Positions 19,893-29,933 of a stretch of DNA of 29,933 bases are shown here, piece after piece (positions within the stretch are counted from its first letter, which is position 1; each line of letters starts with the position of its first letter). Position numbers and translations under genes: made by a program. The DNA comes from a virus. Under the pieces are notes generated by a model, which did not search any database, was not told where the DNA came from, and saw only the letters and a list, made by a program, of their open reading frames with translations. Where the stretch lies: positions 1 to 29,933 of IMG/VR virus record IMGVR_UViG_3300045284_000641; one strand, written 5' to 3'.

Positions 19893-20464
19893 ACCGAACC
19901 CTGACCGAGCTCTTCACGAAGTACGGCACCGACAAGGTGCGGAACGAATACGTCGAGATGTACGAGCGGATCCTCGATCCGCAACGGGACACCGTCATGC
20001 GGATTTGTGAGATCGGCATCGGAACCCTCTTGCCGGAAGCGCCGAGCTCGATGGCCGGCTACTGCGACTCGGGCTACGAGCCGGGAGGAAGCCTCCGGGC
20101 GTTTCGGGACTACTGCCCGCTCGGGAGCGTGCTCGGTCTCGATATCCAGCCCGACACGCAATTCGTCGACGAGCGGATCGAGACCGGGATTTGCGACTCG
20201 ACGGACGGGCTCGCGGTCGCGAGATACTTCGCTCGCCGGCAGCGGATGTTCGATGTGGTCATCGACGATGGTCTGCACGCGCCGTGGGCTCAGCTCGCGA
20301 CCTTCGTGAACTTCCAGGACAAGGTCAAATACCGTGGCCACTACGTGATCGAGGACATCTTCGTCGGGAGCCCAGTGTTCGCGGAATGGCAATCGATCGC
20401 CGGCGATCGATTCGAACTCGTGCACCAGCGCGTGAACGCCCTGGTTCTCAGAAAACGGGTATAG
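19889..20464 (+). CDS. Class I SAM methyltransferase, sugar/macrolide O-methyltransferase-like, 191 aa
   Basis: GTG at 19889 overlaps the previous stop. The start VNRTLTELFTKYGTDK and the YE-x3-DPQR segment match the MycE/TylF-like group of sugar O-methyltransferases. The SAM site is CEIGIG (about 39-44) with GGSLRAFRDYCPLGSVLGLD, and VIDDGLHAPWAQ corresponds to the metal or substrate region. The gene order links it to a second methyltransferase and two glycosyltransferases; methylation of a sugar attached to a phage structural protein is a reasonable inference. Confidence 0.75.
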   Translation: MNRTLTELFTKYGTDKVRNEYVEMYERILDPQRDTVMRICEIGIGTLLPEAPSSMAGYCDSGYEPGGSLRAFRDYCPLGSVLGLDIQPDTQFVDERIETGICDSTDGLAVARYFARRQRMFDVVIDDGLHAPWAQLATFVNFQDKVKYRGHYVIEDIFVGSPVFAEWQSIAGDRFELVHQRVNALVLRKRV

Positions 20465-20466
20465 CA

Positions 20467-21015
20467 ATGAAGAAGAAACAAGAAGAGCACGACGACGCGG
20501 CCTCGGCGAGAGGGTGCTTGCCGCCGGAGGCCGGAGTCATGGTGATTATGGCCACGGCGGGGCATCTGCACCTCCGTGTCGCGTGCCCGAACAATCCCGA
20601 CGCCATTCGGTACACGGCGCAGGAGTTAGAGCTGATGGCCGACGAGCTCAGAGCGCAGGCGGCGCGAGCGGAAGAGCTACTGCCATGGACGCTCTACTGG
20701 GTTTCTCACGCGGATCACGACGAGGACGAGTTCTGGGTGGCGCGCTCGATCGCGGAAGCAGAGGAAGAGTTCGTCCAGAACTACGGAATGGATCCCGGTG
20801 ACGCGATGGCGGAACGCTTGACGGTGGTGCCTGACGGAGCGTGGCCGCATCTCTATTGCGCAACGCCCGACGACGACGTGCTCGAACGCTGCGGCGTAAC
20901 CAAGACCCCGCTCAATCGAGGCGGAGAGGCCTGGCAGTTCGAGGGGCGGGTGTTCATGCCGGGCGACGTGGAGAATGCCGCCGAAGCGGTCGTCGACCCG
21001 CGGTCAACGAACTGA
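20467..21015 (+). CDS. Hypothetical protein, 182 aa
   Basis: MKKKQEEHDDAASARGCLPP begins a charged tail, then VMVIMATAGHLHLRVACPNN (a beta segment), a helix ELELMADELRAQAARAEELL, and a domain with DEDEFWVARSIAEAEEEFVQ that resembles the DDEVRFWVAARTAIRAIELA stretch of the 18723 protein. It may be a longer member of that paralogue group. It sits between two methyltransferase genes. Function unknown; the ribosome-binding site is weak. Confidence 0.55.
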   Translation: MKKKQEEHDDAASARGCLPPEAGVMVIMATAGHLHLRVACPNNPDAIRYTAQELELMADELRAQAARAEELLPWTLYWVSHADHDEDEFWVARSIAEAEEEFVQNYGMDPGDAMAERLTVVPDGAWPHLYCATPDDDVLERCGVTKTPLNRGGEAWQFEGRVFMPGDVENAAEAVVDPRSTN

Positions 21016-21551
21016 TGTCGCACGCCGAGCAGCAGGACTTTTGCGCGCGAGTGCGGGCGCTCCTCCCGCGGTACTTTGGCCCCGGCCAGCGAGTGCTCGA
21101 CGTCGGCTCGCTCGACATCAACGGCTCGAATCGGTACCTCTTCGACAGCCCGGACTACGTTGGCCTAGACGTGGGCCCAGGCCGAAATGTCGACGTTGTC
21201 TGTCCGGTGCACGAGTACGATGGCGCCTTCGACGTGGTGGTCTCGACCGAGTGCTTCGAGCACGACCGGCACTACGAGAAAAGCCTCCAGCGGATCGTGA
21301 TGCTGCTGAAGCCCGGCGGCCTTTTCTTCTTCTCGTGCGCCACGACAGGCCGCGCCGAGCACGGCACCCGTGCCTCTAACCCCGGCGATTCGCCGCTGAC
21401 GGCCTCCATCGACGGCTGGTCCGACTACTACAAGAACCTCACCGAAGACGACGTGCGCCGCGCCATCAGCGTCGAGAGCTTCTTCTCGGCGTTCGCGTTC
21501 GAAGTGAACGCTGCGCACGCGGACTTGTACTTCTGGGGGATCCGCCGCTAG
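21015..21551 (+). CDS. SAM-dependent methyltransferase, 178 aa
   Basis: A small class I methyltransferase. Motif I is VLDVGSLDINGSNR (about 27-40), followed by YVGLDVGPG (48-56), FDVVVSTECFEHD (about 72-84) and LLKPGGLFFFSCA (about 97-109). The substrate is unknown. It overlaps the previous gene by TGATG. It meets the minus-strand glycosyltransferase fusion head on: the stop codons share CTAG, so the two coding regions end in a 4-nt overlap. This compact convergence ends the rightward run of genes. Confidence 0.8.
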   Translation: MSHAEQQDFCARVRALLPRYFGPGQRVLDVGSLDINGSNRYLFDSPDYVGLDVGPGRNVDVVCPVHEYDGAFDVVVSTECFEHDRHYEKSLQRIVMLLKPGGLFFFSCATTGRAEHGTRASNPGDSPLTASIDGWSDYYKNLTEDDVRRAISVESFFSAFAFEVNAAHADLYFWGIRR

Positions 21552-22912
21552 CGGAGCGTCGGAATGCGATTGATCCAGGTATCCCACTCGCCGGGCTCGA
21601 GAAGCCCGAGTAGGTTTGCGCGGTCCGTGAGGAGGTCTTTCCAGAGGAGCCGGTCCCAGTCACACGGGAGTTTGATCGATGGCCCTGGCCCATCCGTGAC
21701 GGGCACTAGAATCGCCGTCCCGTAATCGAACGGCACGACCCGCGTCTTGAAGTTCCCCTCGGACCGGAGCCGAGCGACGGTCTTCCAGACGTCCCCCGTC
21801 CACGCCTTCCCATGCTGCATCGGGACTCGCTGCATCTCTTCGGTGTGAGGGTTGCAGTCGTGAAGGCAGATGACGCCCTTCGGGCTCAGAGCCGCGCGAG
21901 CGTTCTGCACCTCGTCGTAGACGATCTCCGCGTGATGGTCGCCGTCGATGAACACGAGGTCAAACTTCATTTTGAGTCGCGGTGCCACGTAAGAGAAAAA
22001 GTGCGCGCTGGTGCGCGGAATGAGCACGTCGGAGTGGCGGATGGCGTCGCCCGTTGGATTGGGATCGACTCCCCACTTCTCCCTCACTTCGATGCGCTTG
22101 ATGCACTCGCCGTCGTTCACGCCGATCTCGAGATAGGTCTCGGCGCCGATGGTCTTGGCGATGAGGTTTAGGACGTCCCAGCGCATTGCAAAAGTTTCGG
22201 TCATGCGTTTCCTTTCGTTCCACCCGGGTGGAGGCTTGCCCCCGAATGGGGTCTCGTACTGGAAAATCAGAGAGTTGCCGTTCCAGCGCGGATTGCGTGA
22301 CTCACCGCCCCACTTGGCGAGGAAGTAAGCGTGGTTTCGCGCGCGGCCTTCCTTGAGCCAGTCGGCATCGGCTAGCGCCGTCGTCGTCGCCCAGCCGTGG
22401 TGCTGGACGGGCACGGACAGGGGCCGGTGCGCCGCGACGCCGGCTCGGGCGAGACGTGCGTCGTAGTCGACGTCTTCGTAGTACGCGGGCCAGAAGTTCT
22501 CGTCGTAGTAACCGACCTTTTTTATGAGCTCGAAGCGCTGGCCGAAGAGCGCCCAACCTTCGCCCTCCACGAACTCATGGGAGCCGAGCCCGACGACTAG
22601 TTCTAGGAAGGTGTCGCTGCCGAAGTCGACATCGTCGTTCGAGATGATGACGGGTTCGGGTGCGGCGCGATCGATGATGAGGTTCCAGGACGCTGCGACG
22701 CCGAGGTTCGAGTCGGGGGTGATGAGCTCGACCAGGTCACGGAAATCGGGGCGCGCATCTGGAGAAAGCCAGGACAAGATCTCTTCTCGAGAGAGCTTGC
22801 CGCCGTTGTCGACGATGATGTACCCAGACGGGCGCAGTGACCCGCGCTCTGCGGAGCGAATGAGCTGTTTCAGTAGGTCGTACCGACAGAGGGTGGGAAT
22901 ACCGAGTTTCAT
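21548..22912 (-). CDS. Bifunctional GT2 glycosyltransferase - SAM methyltransferase fusion, 454 aa
   Basis: The N-terminal part (1-200) is a GT-A glycosyltransferase of the family 2 type: MKLGIPTLCRYDLLKQLI start, VDNGG, NLGVAASWNLI, NDDVDF at about 92-97 (metal-binding acidic motif) and YYEDVDY (144-150). The C-terminal part (about 237-400) is a class I methyltransferase: YLEIGVNDGE (260-269), GVDPN, FIDGDHH (321-327) and CLHDCNPH. A short linker joins them. An internal Met237 has a strong ribosome-binding site, so the methyltransferase may also be made alone. ATGA overlap with the larger glycosyltransferase makes them one operon. It likely adds and methylates a sugar. Confidence 0.85.
   Translation of the reverse strand: MKLGIPTLCRYDLLKQLIRSAERGSLRPSGYIIVDNGGKLSREEILSWLSPDARPDFRDLVELITPDSNLGVAASWNLIIDRAAPEPVIISNDDVDFGSDTFLELVVGLGSHEFVEGEGWALFGQRFELIKKVGYYDENFWPAYYEDVDYDARLARAGVAAHRPLSVPVQHHGWATTTALADADWLKEGRARNHAYFLAKWGGESRNPRWNGNSLIFQYETPFGGKPPPGWNERKRMTETFAMRWDVLNLIAKTIGAETYLEIGVNDGECIKRIEVREKWGVDPNPTGDAIRHSDVLIPRTSAHFFSYVAPRLKMKFDLVFIDGDHHAEIVYDEVQNARAALSPKGVICLHDCNPHTEEMQRVPMQHGKAWTGDVWKTVARLRSEGNFKTRVVPFDYGTAILVPVTDGPGPSIKLPCDWDRLLWKDLLTDRANLLGLLEPGEWDTWINRIPTLR
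22202..22217 (-). promoter_or_regulatory. Internal ribosome-binding site and start codon for the methyltransferase domain
   Basis: On the minus strand ACGAAAGGAAACGC precedes ATG (22204-22202), which is codon 237 of the fusion. The element resembles the GAAAGG motifs used for real starts elsewhere in this window. A palindrome CCACCCGGGTGG lies just upstream at 22220-22231. It suggests either a recent gene fusion that kept the second gene's start, or production of two proteins. Confidence 0.5.
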
Positions 22913-25029
22913 GGCTGGAATGGGAGCCAGGCAATGACCGCGGGGTCGAGTTCGATCCAGTGCGACTCGCGTTCTTCGTAGCCGAAGCTCGCGATGAGGT
23001 GCTCGCCGTGGGTGATGAGCCCGAGCGCGTACTCGACGCCCTGGTGGTCGAACGAAAACGCCTCGGAGTAGTGAATGGGCCGGAGCGACTTCGGGTCGAG
23101 CTCGACGAAGCGGTGGAGGTAGACGTTGTCGGCGTCGCGATAGGCAAGTTCGTGGACGAGCATGAGCATTCGACCGTCCGGTAGCGTCACCGGGGGCGCG
23201 TTGCCGCGCCATTTGGCCGACCGCACGGCGAGCGGGTAACGACAGTGCTCGGTGCACTTGGCTGTATGCAAGATGCCGTCGGTTTCGTCGACATCGACCT
23301 TCAGCACCAAGAAGGGCTCGTAGCTGTAGATGAGGAGGAGCTCTCCATCGTGCGAAAACGGGAGCCAGCTCTTTTCGATTGGCTGTGAGCGCGCGTACTC
23401 GAGCGGCCGCACGGTGGCGGTACCTGACGGCTCAGCAACGCCGAGCGCCATCTGGGGGCGGTTCTCGTGACCGGGGATCTGATAGACCACCGTGGTGAAG
23501 TAGAGCCTGCCGTCGTGGCAGGCCCAGCGCTCGTCCTCGAGCCCGAGGACATACGTGTCGAGCTTCCAGTCCGCCGGCGTGGACGGCGCGCCGAGTCGCG
23601 GCGAGGAGATCTGCATGGTCTCGAGATCGAGGTCATAGAGAAGGTTCTCGGTACGGATGCGTCTGTCTGCGTCACGCCCAATGAACGAGCGCCCACTGTG
23701 GTGGTCGTAGTTCACGAGGCGGATGTTGGCGAGGACGCCGTCCTTGGCGCGGACGAGCGCCGCGGAGGACGCGAGGTACTCGACGCCGTCGAACGTCCGT
23801 CGCTCGGCCGGCACCTCGAACTTCCCCCGCCGAAGCGCCAGGAGCGCCGGCTTTCTGTAGAAGAGGGCATTGCGAGCGGCCTGCTCGTAGCGATTCGAGG
23901 AGAGGCCCTTCGTGCTCAAGATCTCTTCGCAGGCAAGGAGCCCCCGCGGATGGTCGCCGTGATAGTAGGCGAGAATGCTCACGTCCTCGAGTGGATCGAT
24001 GCTGTAGGCGTCCGTGTGCACGAAGAGCGAATCCGTAGACGGCGGCATGGAGAGAGCGCGCTCAGCAAGAAGCAGCGCCGTCGCGCTCGTGCGCTTTTCG
24101 CGGAGGTACTTCGAGAGCGCCGCAAGCGGCTCGGCGCGCGTCGAGCGCCGGTCGTAAGCTTCGATGAGCGTGGCGATGCCTTCTGCTTCCTTGCCACTTC
24201 GGAACTGGGCTAGGCCGATGCGGTAGAGCGAATACCAGCACTCCTCTTCCCAGCCTCCTATCTCGATGCGCTTTCTATAGAGCGGGATGGCCTCGTCGTT
24301 CCGGCCCATGTCGAAAAACGTCTGCGCGAGGTAGAAGTAGTAGCGAGGGTTATTGGGTTCGTCGCGGATCCCTTGCTCGAGGAGCCGGACGTCGCGCGAC
24401 TGCTTGTCGCCTTTGGCGCCGCCGTCTCCGATGTCGGCGATCCAGAGCGAGTCGAGGCGACCGAGCGGCGCGTCCGGGATTGCCCGCCAGTACTCGTGCG
24501 TCACGCTGACCGCTTCCCACAGGTGATCGAGGCGGCAGAGGCGGGTGTTCGACCACTGGAGCGAGACCGGAAGCCCGACGAGCCGTTTCAGCCAGTCCGG
24601 ATCTCCGAAAAACGCCGTCTTGTCATCAATCCCCACGACCGAGCGCTGCTCGATGAGGTAGCCGGGCATCGTGAGCTCGTCCCGAGAGAACCCCGTGTCG
24701 ACGAGGAGCATATCGGCGTCGAGGAGCAGCATGTACGTGCTCGGAAGGTCGAAGCCTCGCTCGTTCGCGTACTGCCGGGTGAGCGCCGCGGCCCGGGTAC
24801 GGTTGTGGCCGAAGTTCTTCCACTCGTCGTCAGAAATCAGTCCAAGGACGTTGTGGCGTGCGGCGACTTCCTTGATCTTCTCCTTCGTGGCGTCGGTCGA
24901 TCCGGTGTCGACAATCACGTAGGCATTGACGAGCGGCAAGGCGGCGTCGAGGCAGCGATCGATGACTCGGGCCTCGTTTTTGACGATCATCGAGAGGACG
25001 AGCGTGCGCTCGCCGCGGGTGTTGGACAT
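22909..25029 (-). CDS. Glycosyltransferase fusion: GT2 - TPR - GH130-like beta-propeller, 706 aa
   Basis: The N-terminal GT-A domain has LSMIVKNEARVIDRCLDAAL (11-30), VDTGSTDATKE (40-50) and the DxD site LLLDADMLL (101-109). TPR-like helical repeats occupy about 215-330. From about 405 to 700 lies a propeller-like domain: GLEDERW (496-502), EKSWLPF (552-558), IYSYEPFLVL (567-576), WRGNAPPV (607-614), VYLHRFVELD (636-645) and GVEYALGL (664-671), all as in GH130-like or related propellers. So it probably transfers sugars onto a protein or glycan, the propeller binding or acting on glycan. TATAAA ends 7 nt before the ATG, suggesting a leaderless start. Confidence 0.85.
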   Translation of the reverse strand: MSNTRGERTLVLSMIVKNEARVIDRCLDAALPLVNAYVIVDTGSTDATKEKIKEVAARHNVLGLISDDEWKNFGHNRTRAAALTRQYANERGFDLPSTYMLLLDADMLLVDTGFSRDELTMPGYLIEQRSVVGIDDKTAFFGDPDWLKRLVGLPVSLQWSNTRLCRLDHLWEAVSVTHEYWRAIPDAPLGRLDSLWIADIGDGGAKGDKQSRDVRLLEQGIRDEPNNPRYYFYLAQTFFDMGRNDEAIPLYRKRIEIGGWEEECWYSLYRIGLAQFRSGKEAEGIATLIEAYDRRSTRAEPLAALSKYLREKRTSATALLLAERALSMPPSTDSLFVHTDAYSIDPLEDVSILAYYHGDHPRGLLACEEILSTKGLSSNRYEQAARNALFYRKPALLALRRGKFEVPAERRTFDGVEYLASSAALVRAKDGVLANIRLVNYDHHSGRSFIGRDADRRIRTENLLYDLDLETMQISSPRLGAPSTPADWKLDTYVLGLEDERWACHDGRLYFTTVVYQIPGHENRPQMALGVAEPSGTATVRPLEYARSQPIEKSWLPFSHDGELLLIYSYEPFLVLKVDVDETDGILHTAKCTEHCRYPLAVRSAKWRGNAPPVTLPDGRMLMLVHELAYRDADNVYLHRFVELDPKSLRPIHYSEAFSFDHQGVEYALGLITHGEHLIASFGYEERESHWIELDPAVIAWLPFQP

Positions 25030-25109
25030 TCCCCGGTTTATACCGGAACTCCGCGCCTCCCAGGTAAGGAGGCTTCCCTCTTGACGAGGGGCGGGCTATC
25101 CTCCGGTAC
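25030..25109. promoter_or_regulatory. Divergent promoter region with leaderless-type -10 elements
   Basis: An 80-nt gap separates the leftward glycosyltransferase operon and the rightward gene at 25110. Leftward, TATAAA (25042-25037) is followed by 7 nt and the ATG. Rightward, TATCCT is followed by 7 nt and the ATG at 25110. No good ribosome-binding site is seen on either side, so both transcripts may start at or next to the initiation codon. -35 elements are poor (TTCCCT at 17 nt for the rightward). A CCGGT/ACCGG inverted repeat surrounds the leftward -10. Confidence 0.45.
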
Positions 25110-25586
25110 ATGTTCGGGAGAGCCGACGACGTCTTCGAGACGAGTGCGCCAGCGGCGGCGGGTTTTTCGGGTTACGAAGGCGGAGTCGGAGAGAGTCCCG
25201 ACGGACTCGGCGCGCACGCGGTGCCGATGCCGGAGGTACATCCCTCGGCTCATTACGGTGCTCAGGTGCCGATGGCGGGGAAACTCGAGTTCCTCGAGCC
25301 GGGCGACACGTCGCCGCAAGCCGCGCTCCGCTCGGCGGGACTCACCGCGCTCGCGGCGGCGGTGACGTTCGGGACGGGGCTTGCGCTCGGCGGTCCCTGG
25401 GGCGGCATCTCGGGCGTCGCGTTCTCGGCGAGCGCGTTCAACGTGTACCGCGCTCAGAAATGGTGGGGCTCAGCGGACGCGAGCGAGAAGCACGAAGCGG
25501 TCGTGAGCGCGATCTTCGGCACGATCAACATCGTCGTCGGCGGCTACACGGCGTACCGCGCCTACCAGTCGAGGGACAAGTCGTAG
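25110..25586 (+). CDS. Membrane-associated protein, 158 aa
   Basis: The N-terminal 60 residues are polar and Gly/Pro-rich (MFGRADDVFETSAPAAAGFS). Two hydrophobic regions follow, about 76-110 (glycine-rich, possibly a membrane hairpin) and 129-150, then a short basic tail. It may be a small virion or membrane protein; the number of spans would also allow a holin, but nothing else supports this. It starts the rightward group that carries the fibre genes; the next gene follows its stop directly. Confidence 0.55.
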   Translation: MFGRADDVFETSAPAAAGFSGYEGGVGESPDGLGAHAVPMPEVHPSAHYGAQVPMAGKLEFLEPGDTSPQAALRSAGLTALAAAVTFGTGLALGGPWGGISGVAFSASAFNVYRAQKWWGSADASEKHEAVVSAIFGTINIVVGGYTAYRAYQSRDKS

Positions 25587-27820
<2,234 letters not shown>

Positions 27821-27825
27821 CCAGG

Positions 27826-27966
27826 ATGCAGGCCGCGAACCTGGCCATCGTCGCGCCGTCGCGCGCCTCACTCGGTGAGATGTCGAGATTACGGCACCCG
27901 GGGGCGGTTCTTCGTGACCGCTTCCGCGATGCGGGGATTTATCTCCAGAACGGGACCACACCATGA
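27826..27966 (+). pseudogene. 46-codon relic ORF carrying the duplicated end of the 276-aa gene
   Basis: An ATG at 27826 reads 46 codons in frame to TGA 27966. The last 16 residues ([15 protein letters not shown] with one before) match the end of the 276-aa protein; the first 30 do not. So this is the truncated 3' end of a second copy of that gene, joined to unrelated DNA. The ATGA overlap to fibre 2 is kept, so it may still be translated as a coupling leader. Confidence 0.6.
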
Positions 27967-28352
27967 GCAGGTACGGAACAGTCGCCCTGAACTCTGACGC
28001 TTCGCTTCTCACTCTGGTCGTGCAGAGTTCGGAAGCCGAGGACCTCCAAAATCGCGTGAACATCGCGCTCGCGTCCATCCCAGGGACATACCGCGTGATC
28101 GACATCACGCTCGCCGGCGCCGGCAGCGGCAATGCGTTCACGGTGACGATCGAGGCGGGCCTCGCGGCCGATCTCGTCGACGGCGGCTTCGTCACCTCGC
28201 CCACGGTCATTTGCTACAGCGCGGCGAATGCCGAGGGGCTCGCGATCCAGCACGCGGCGAGCGACCCATCGGGCGTCAACATTTGTGATTCTCAGGTCGC
28301 GGGCTCGAGCGCGGGCCAGGTGTTCATGGGCATGCTGGTCATCGGCACGCCT
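27910..28352 (+). repeat. Duplicated segment, copy 2
   Basis: The second copy of 26361-26803. It begins inside the relic ORF and covers the N-terminal domain of fibre 2. The copy starts at codons homologous to the end of the 276-aa gene, so the duplication left only a fragment of that gene. Confidence 0.8.
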
Positions 28353-29174
28353 CCGGCTTCAGGCGGGATGGGCCCCACGGGAAGCACCGGCCCCACCGGC
28401 CCACAAGGGATTGCGATCGGGTTAACGGGGTCGACGGGGTCGAGCGGTCCGACTGGGCCAAGCGGCCCCACGGGCGTTGCCGGCGCTGCAACCAACACCG
28501 GCGCGACGGGTCCGACCGGGCAGACTGGCCAGACTGGGTCTACAGGAGGAACAGGAGCTAGCGGTCCCACCGGTACTCCGGGGTCTGCGACCAACACCGG
28601 AGCAACGGGACCCACGGGATCCACCGGTGCTACGGGTCTCGGCGGCGGCGCGTCCAACACCGGCGCGACGGGTCCGACCGGGCCAAGCCCGGGATCCACC
28701 GGACCGACCGGGGCGACCGGACAGGGCGCGACGGGACAGACGGGCAGCACGGGAACGACGGGACCCACGGGCAGCACGGGGCCGACGGGACAGACGGGCA
28801 GCACGGGAACGACGGGACCCACCGGCCCCACCGTTTTTGCAACAGAGACGCGAGCGAACAAAAACATGGCGGCGTCGACGACGGTCAACGACGGCGATCT
28901 CGCGTGTGCCACCGCCGTCGCGTTCACTCCAGCCGCCTCTTCCACGAACGGTGGGTACATCGGCGTCGGCATCAATCCTGCGTTTCCGTACAACGTCGGC
29001 GACGGAACGAAAGTAGGCGTCGATTGCTACTTCTCTGGTGACGCAGGAGCCACAGCAAGAGCGCTGAAAAACGTCGTCGCAGGAGATCTCCTGTTCTGGA
29101 ACCAGAGCGTTGCCGGGTTCAATCTGAGTGCGGCCACCGACGTGGTCAGCTTCTTCTATCTGGTGATCGTGTAG
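27963..29174 (+). CDS. Collagen-like fibre protein 2, 403 aa
   Basis: N-terminal domain (1-130) nearly identical to fibre 1. The collagen-like region spans about 136-290, shorter and more interrupted ([20 protein letters not shown]). The head (291-403) is different: [20 protein letters not shown], then [20 protein letters not shown] and a final [11 protein letters not shown] recall this head type from other phage fibre-like proteins, where it lies at the C-terminal end. So the two fibres share an attachment domain and carry distinct tips. Translation is coupled by ATGA to the relic ORF. Confidence 0.85.
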   Translation: MSRYGTVALNSDASLLTLVVQSSEAEDLQNRVNIALASIPGTYRVIDITLAGAGSGNAFTVTIEAGLAADLVDGGFVTSPTVICYSAANAEGLAIQHAASDPSGVNICDSQVAGSSAGQVFMGMLVIGTPPASGGMGPTGSTGPTGPQGIAIGLTGSTGSSGPTGPSGPTGVAGAATNTGATGPTGQTGQTGSTGGTGASGPTGTPGSATNTGATGPTGSTGATGLGGGASNTGATGPTGPSPGSTGPTGATGQGATGQTGSTGTTGPTGSTGPTGQTGSTGTTGPTGPTVFATETRANKNMAASTTVNDGDLACATAVAFTPAASSTNGGYIGVGINPAFPYNVGDGTKVGVDCYFSGDAGATARALKNVVAGDLLFWNQSVAGFNLSAATDVVSFFYLVIV

Positions 29175-29176
29175 CC

Positions 29177-29933
29177 GTGGCGTCTCTCCAGCCGAAACAG
29201 TTCCGAGCGTCCAGACTGAAACAAGTCGGGACGCCGGCTGCCAAGATACAGCCGAAACAGCTCGCGTCGATTTTGCCGCTTCTGGCAATGCTGGACCAAA
29301 CGCAGTCGACGGGCTCCGTGGTGACCTATGACTGTTTGCTGTTCACGGCGACGACCGACGACTCCGACGGCAAGGTGACAACGGGAGTCGATCTCTACGA
29401 TGGCGTGACGCTCGTCGGCGCGATGACGGAGGCTCCCGCCGGAACCTGGACGTACACCGTCGACAACGTCGCGGCCGGAGCGCACAGCTACGTCGCGCGG
29501 AAAGTCTGGTCGGGCGGCACGGTGGACAGCTTGCCGGTGACGCCAACGGCGCTCGCTCCGCTAGCTCCGAACCAGATCACAACGGCGACGCTCGTCGCTT
29601 GGTACACGCCCGCATCGTATCAGATGCATACGACCCTGTTCGGTACCCGCACGGTCACCGTAGCGAATTCGGGTGGGATGAACGGCCGGACCGAGGGACT
29701 TCAGCTCGTCATCCAGGCAACGGGGCTACCGGGGACGGGAACGTTCAATAGCAGCATCAACAACGGAGTCAGCTTTCAGGAGGGCGCGCCCGTCACGATC
29801 CCGTCGGGCGCCGGGACCTATGCGGTCCCGGGGACAGGCTTCACGCTCACGTTTCAGCAGGCCGTTTCCTACACGGCCGCCGACGTGTACCGGTCCACGG
29901 CGTCGAAATGGCTCGACGTGGTCGGCGCCTATC
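29177..29933 (+). CDS. Probable virion or tail protein, 3' part outside window
   Basis: Translated by hand from GTG 29177, three bases after the fibre 2 stop; 252 codons stay open to the window edge. VASLQPKQFRASRLKQVGTP opens a short helical tail, with LQPKQ recurring as IQPKQ. A beta-rich domain with TWTYTVDNVAAGAHSYVARK (about 90-109) looks Ig-like. Later residues (about 165-250), with GLPGTGTFNSSINNGVSFQE and FQQAVSYTAADVYRST, resemble repeated beta modules of large phage tail proteins. Start codon is uncertain because the ribosome-binding site is weak. A tail, baseplate or fibre role is inference. Confidence 0.6.
   Translation, partial: MASLQPKQFRASRLKQVGTPAAKIQPKQLASILPLLAMLDQTQSTGSVVTYDCLLFTATTDDSDGKVTTGVDLYDGVTLVGAMTEAPAGTWTYTVDNVAAGAHSYVARKVWSGGTVDSLPVTPTALAPLAPNQITTATLVAWYTPASYQMHTTLFGTRTVTVANSGGMNGRTEGLQLVIQATGLPGTGTFNSSINNGVSFQEGAPVTIPSGAGTYAVPGTGFTLTFQQAVSYTAADVYRSTASKWLDVVGAY

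Noticed and set aside
21592-21608. CGGGCT/AGCCCG hairpin downstream of the plus-strand methyltransferase as a terminator
   Set aside because: The stem is only 6 bp, no T-run follows and it is inside the coding region of the minus-strand fusion.

Overview
The window is GC-rich and gene-dense, with short genes, stop/start overlaps of the ATGA, GTGA and TAATG type, a replication module and collagen-like fibre genes. I read it as part of a tailed-phage genome or prophage. No terminase, portal, capsid, integrase, rRNA or tRNA gene was seen, so lifestyle and host stay open. Several start sites that look leaderless, together with the high GC, would suit a GC-rich host such as an actinobacterium or myxobacterium, but this is only a guess.

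Left arm (1-7399, all minus strand): one leftward operon. In transcription order it holds a Cys-motif protein, a ribbon-helix-helix (RHH) regulator, a lambda-O-like replication initiator with repeats inside the gene (candidate origin), a DnaC-like helicase loader, a DnaB helicase, four unrecognised proteins (one a small membrane protein), a DUF3310 protein, and the N-terminus of a TnpB/OrfB-like protein that runs off the left edge.

Control region (7400-7658): a divergent intergenic region with a candidate rightward promoter inside overlapping inverted repeats, an 11-bp-stem hairpin and a 13-bp inverted repeat just before the first rightward gene.

Middle (7659-19892, plus strand): a long train of mostly small genes. 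These include a J-domain protein, single-span membrane microproteins, a lysozyme-like (SLT-type) protein and about seven small Cys/His-rich proteins. Four consecutive junctions at 11.6-12.3 kb use the same GAAAGGTAR ribosome-binding motif. Genes at 18.2-19.5 kb share duplicated 3' ends that also carry the next gene's ribosome-binding site.

Right part (19889-29933): a sugar-O-methyltransferase-like protein and a second class I methyltransferase on the plus strand converge on two large minus-strand glycosyltransferase fusions, GT2-methyltransferase and GT2-TPR-GH130-like propeller. A divergent promoter region follows. After it come a small membrane protein, an unknown gene, two paralogous collagen-like GPT-repeat fibre proteins with different C-terminal heads, and the start of another probable virion protein. 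The most attractive hypothesis is that the glycosyl- and methyltransferases decorate threonines of the collagen-like fibres, comparable to the glycosylated GPT repeats of BclA on Bacillus anthracis spores.
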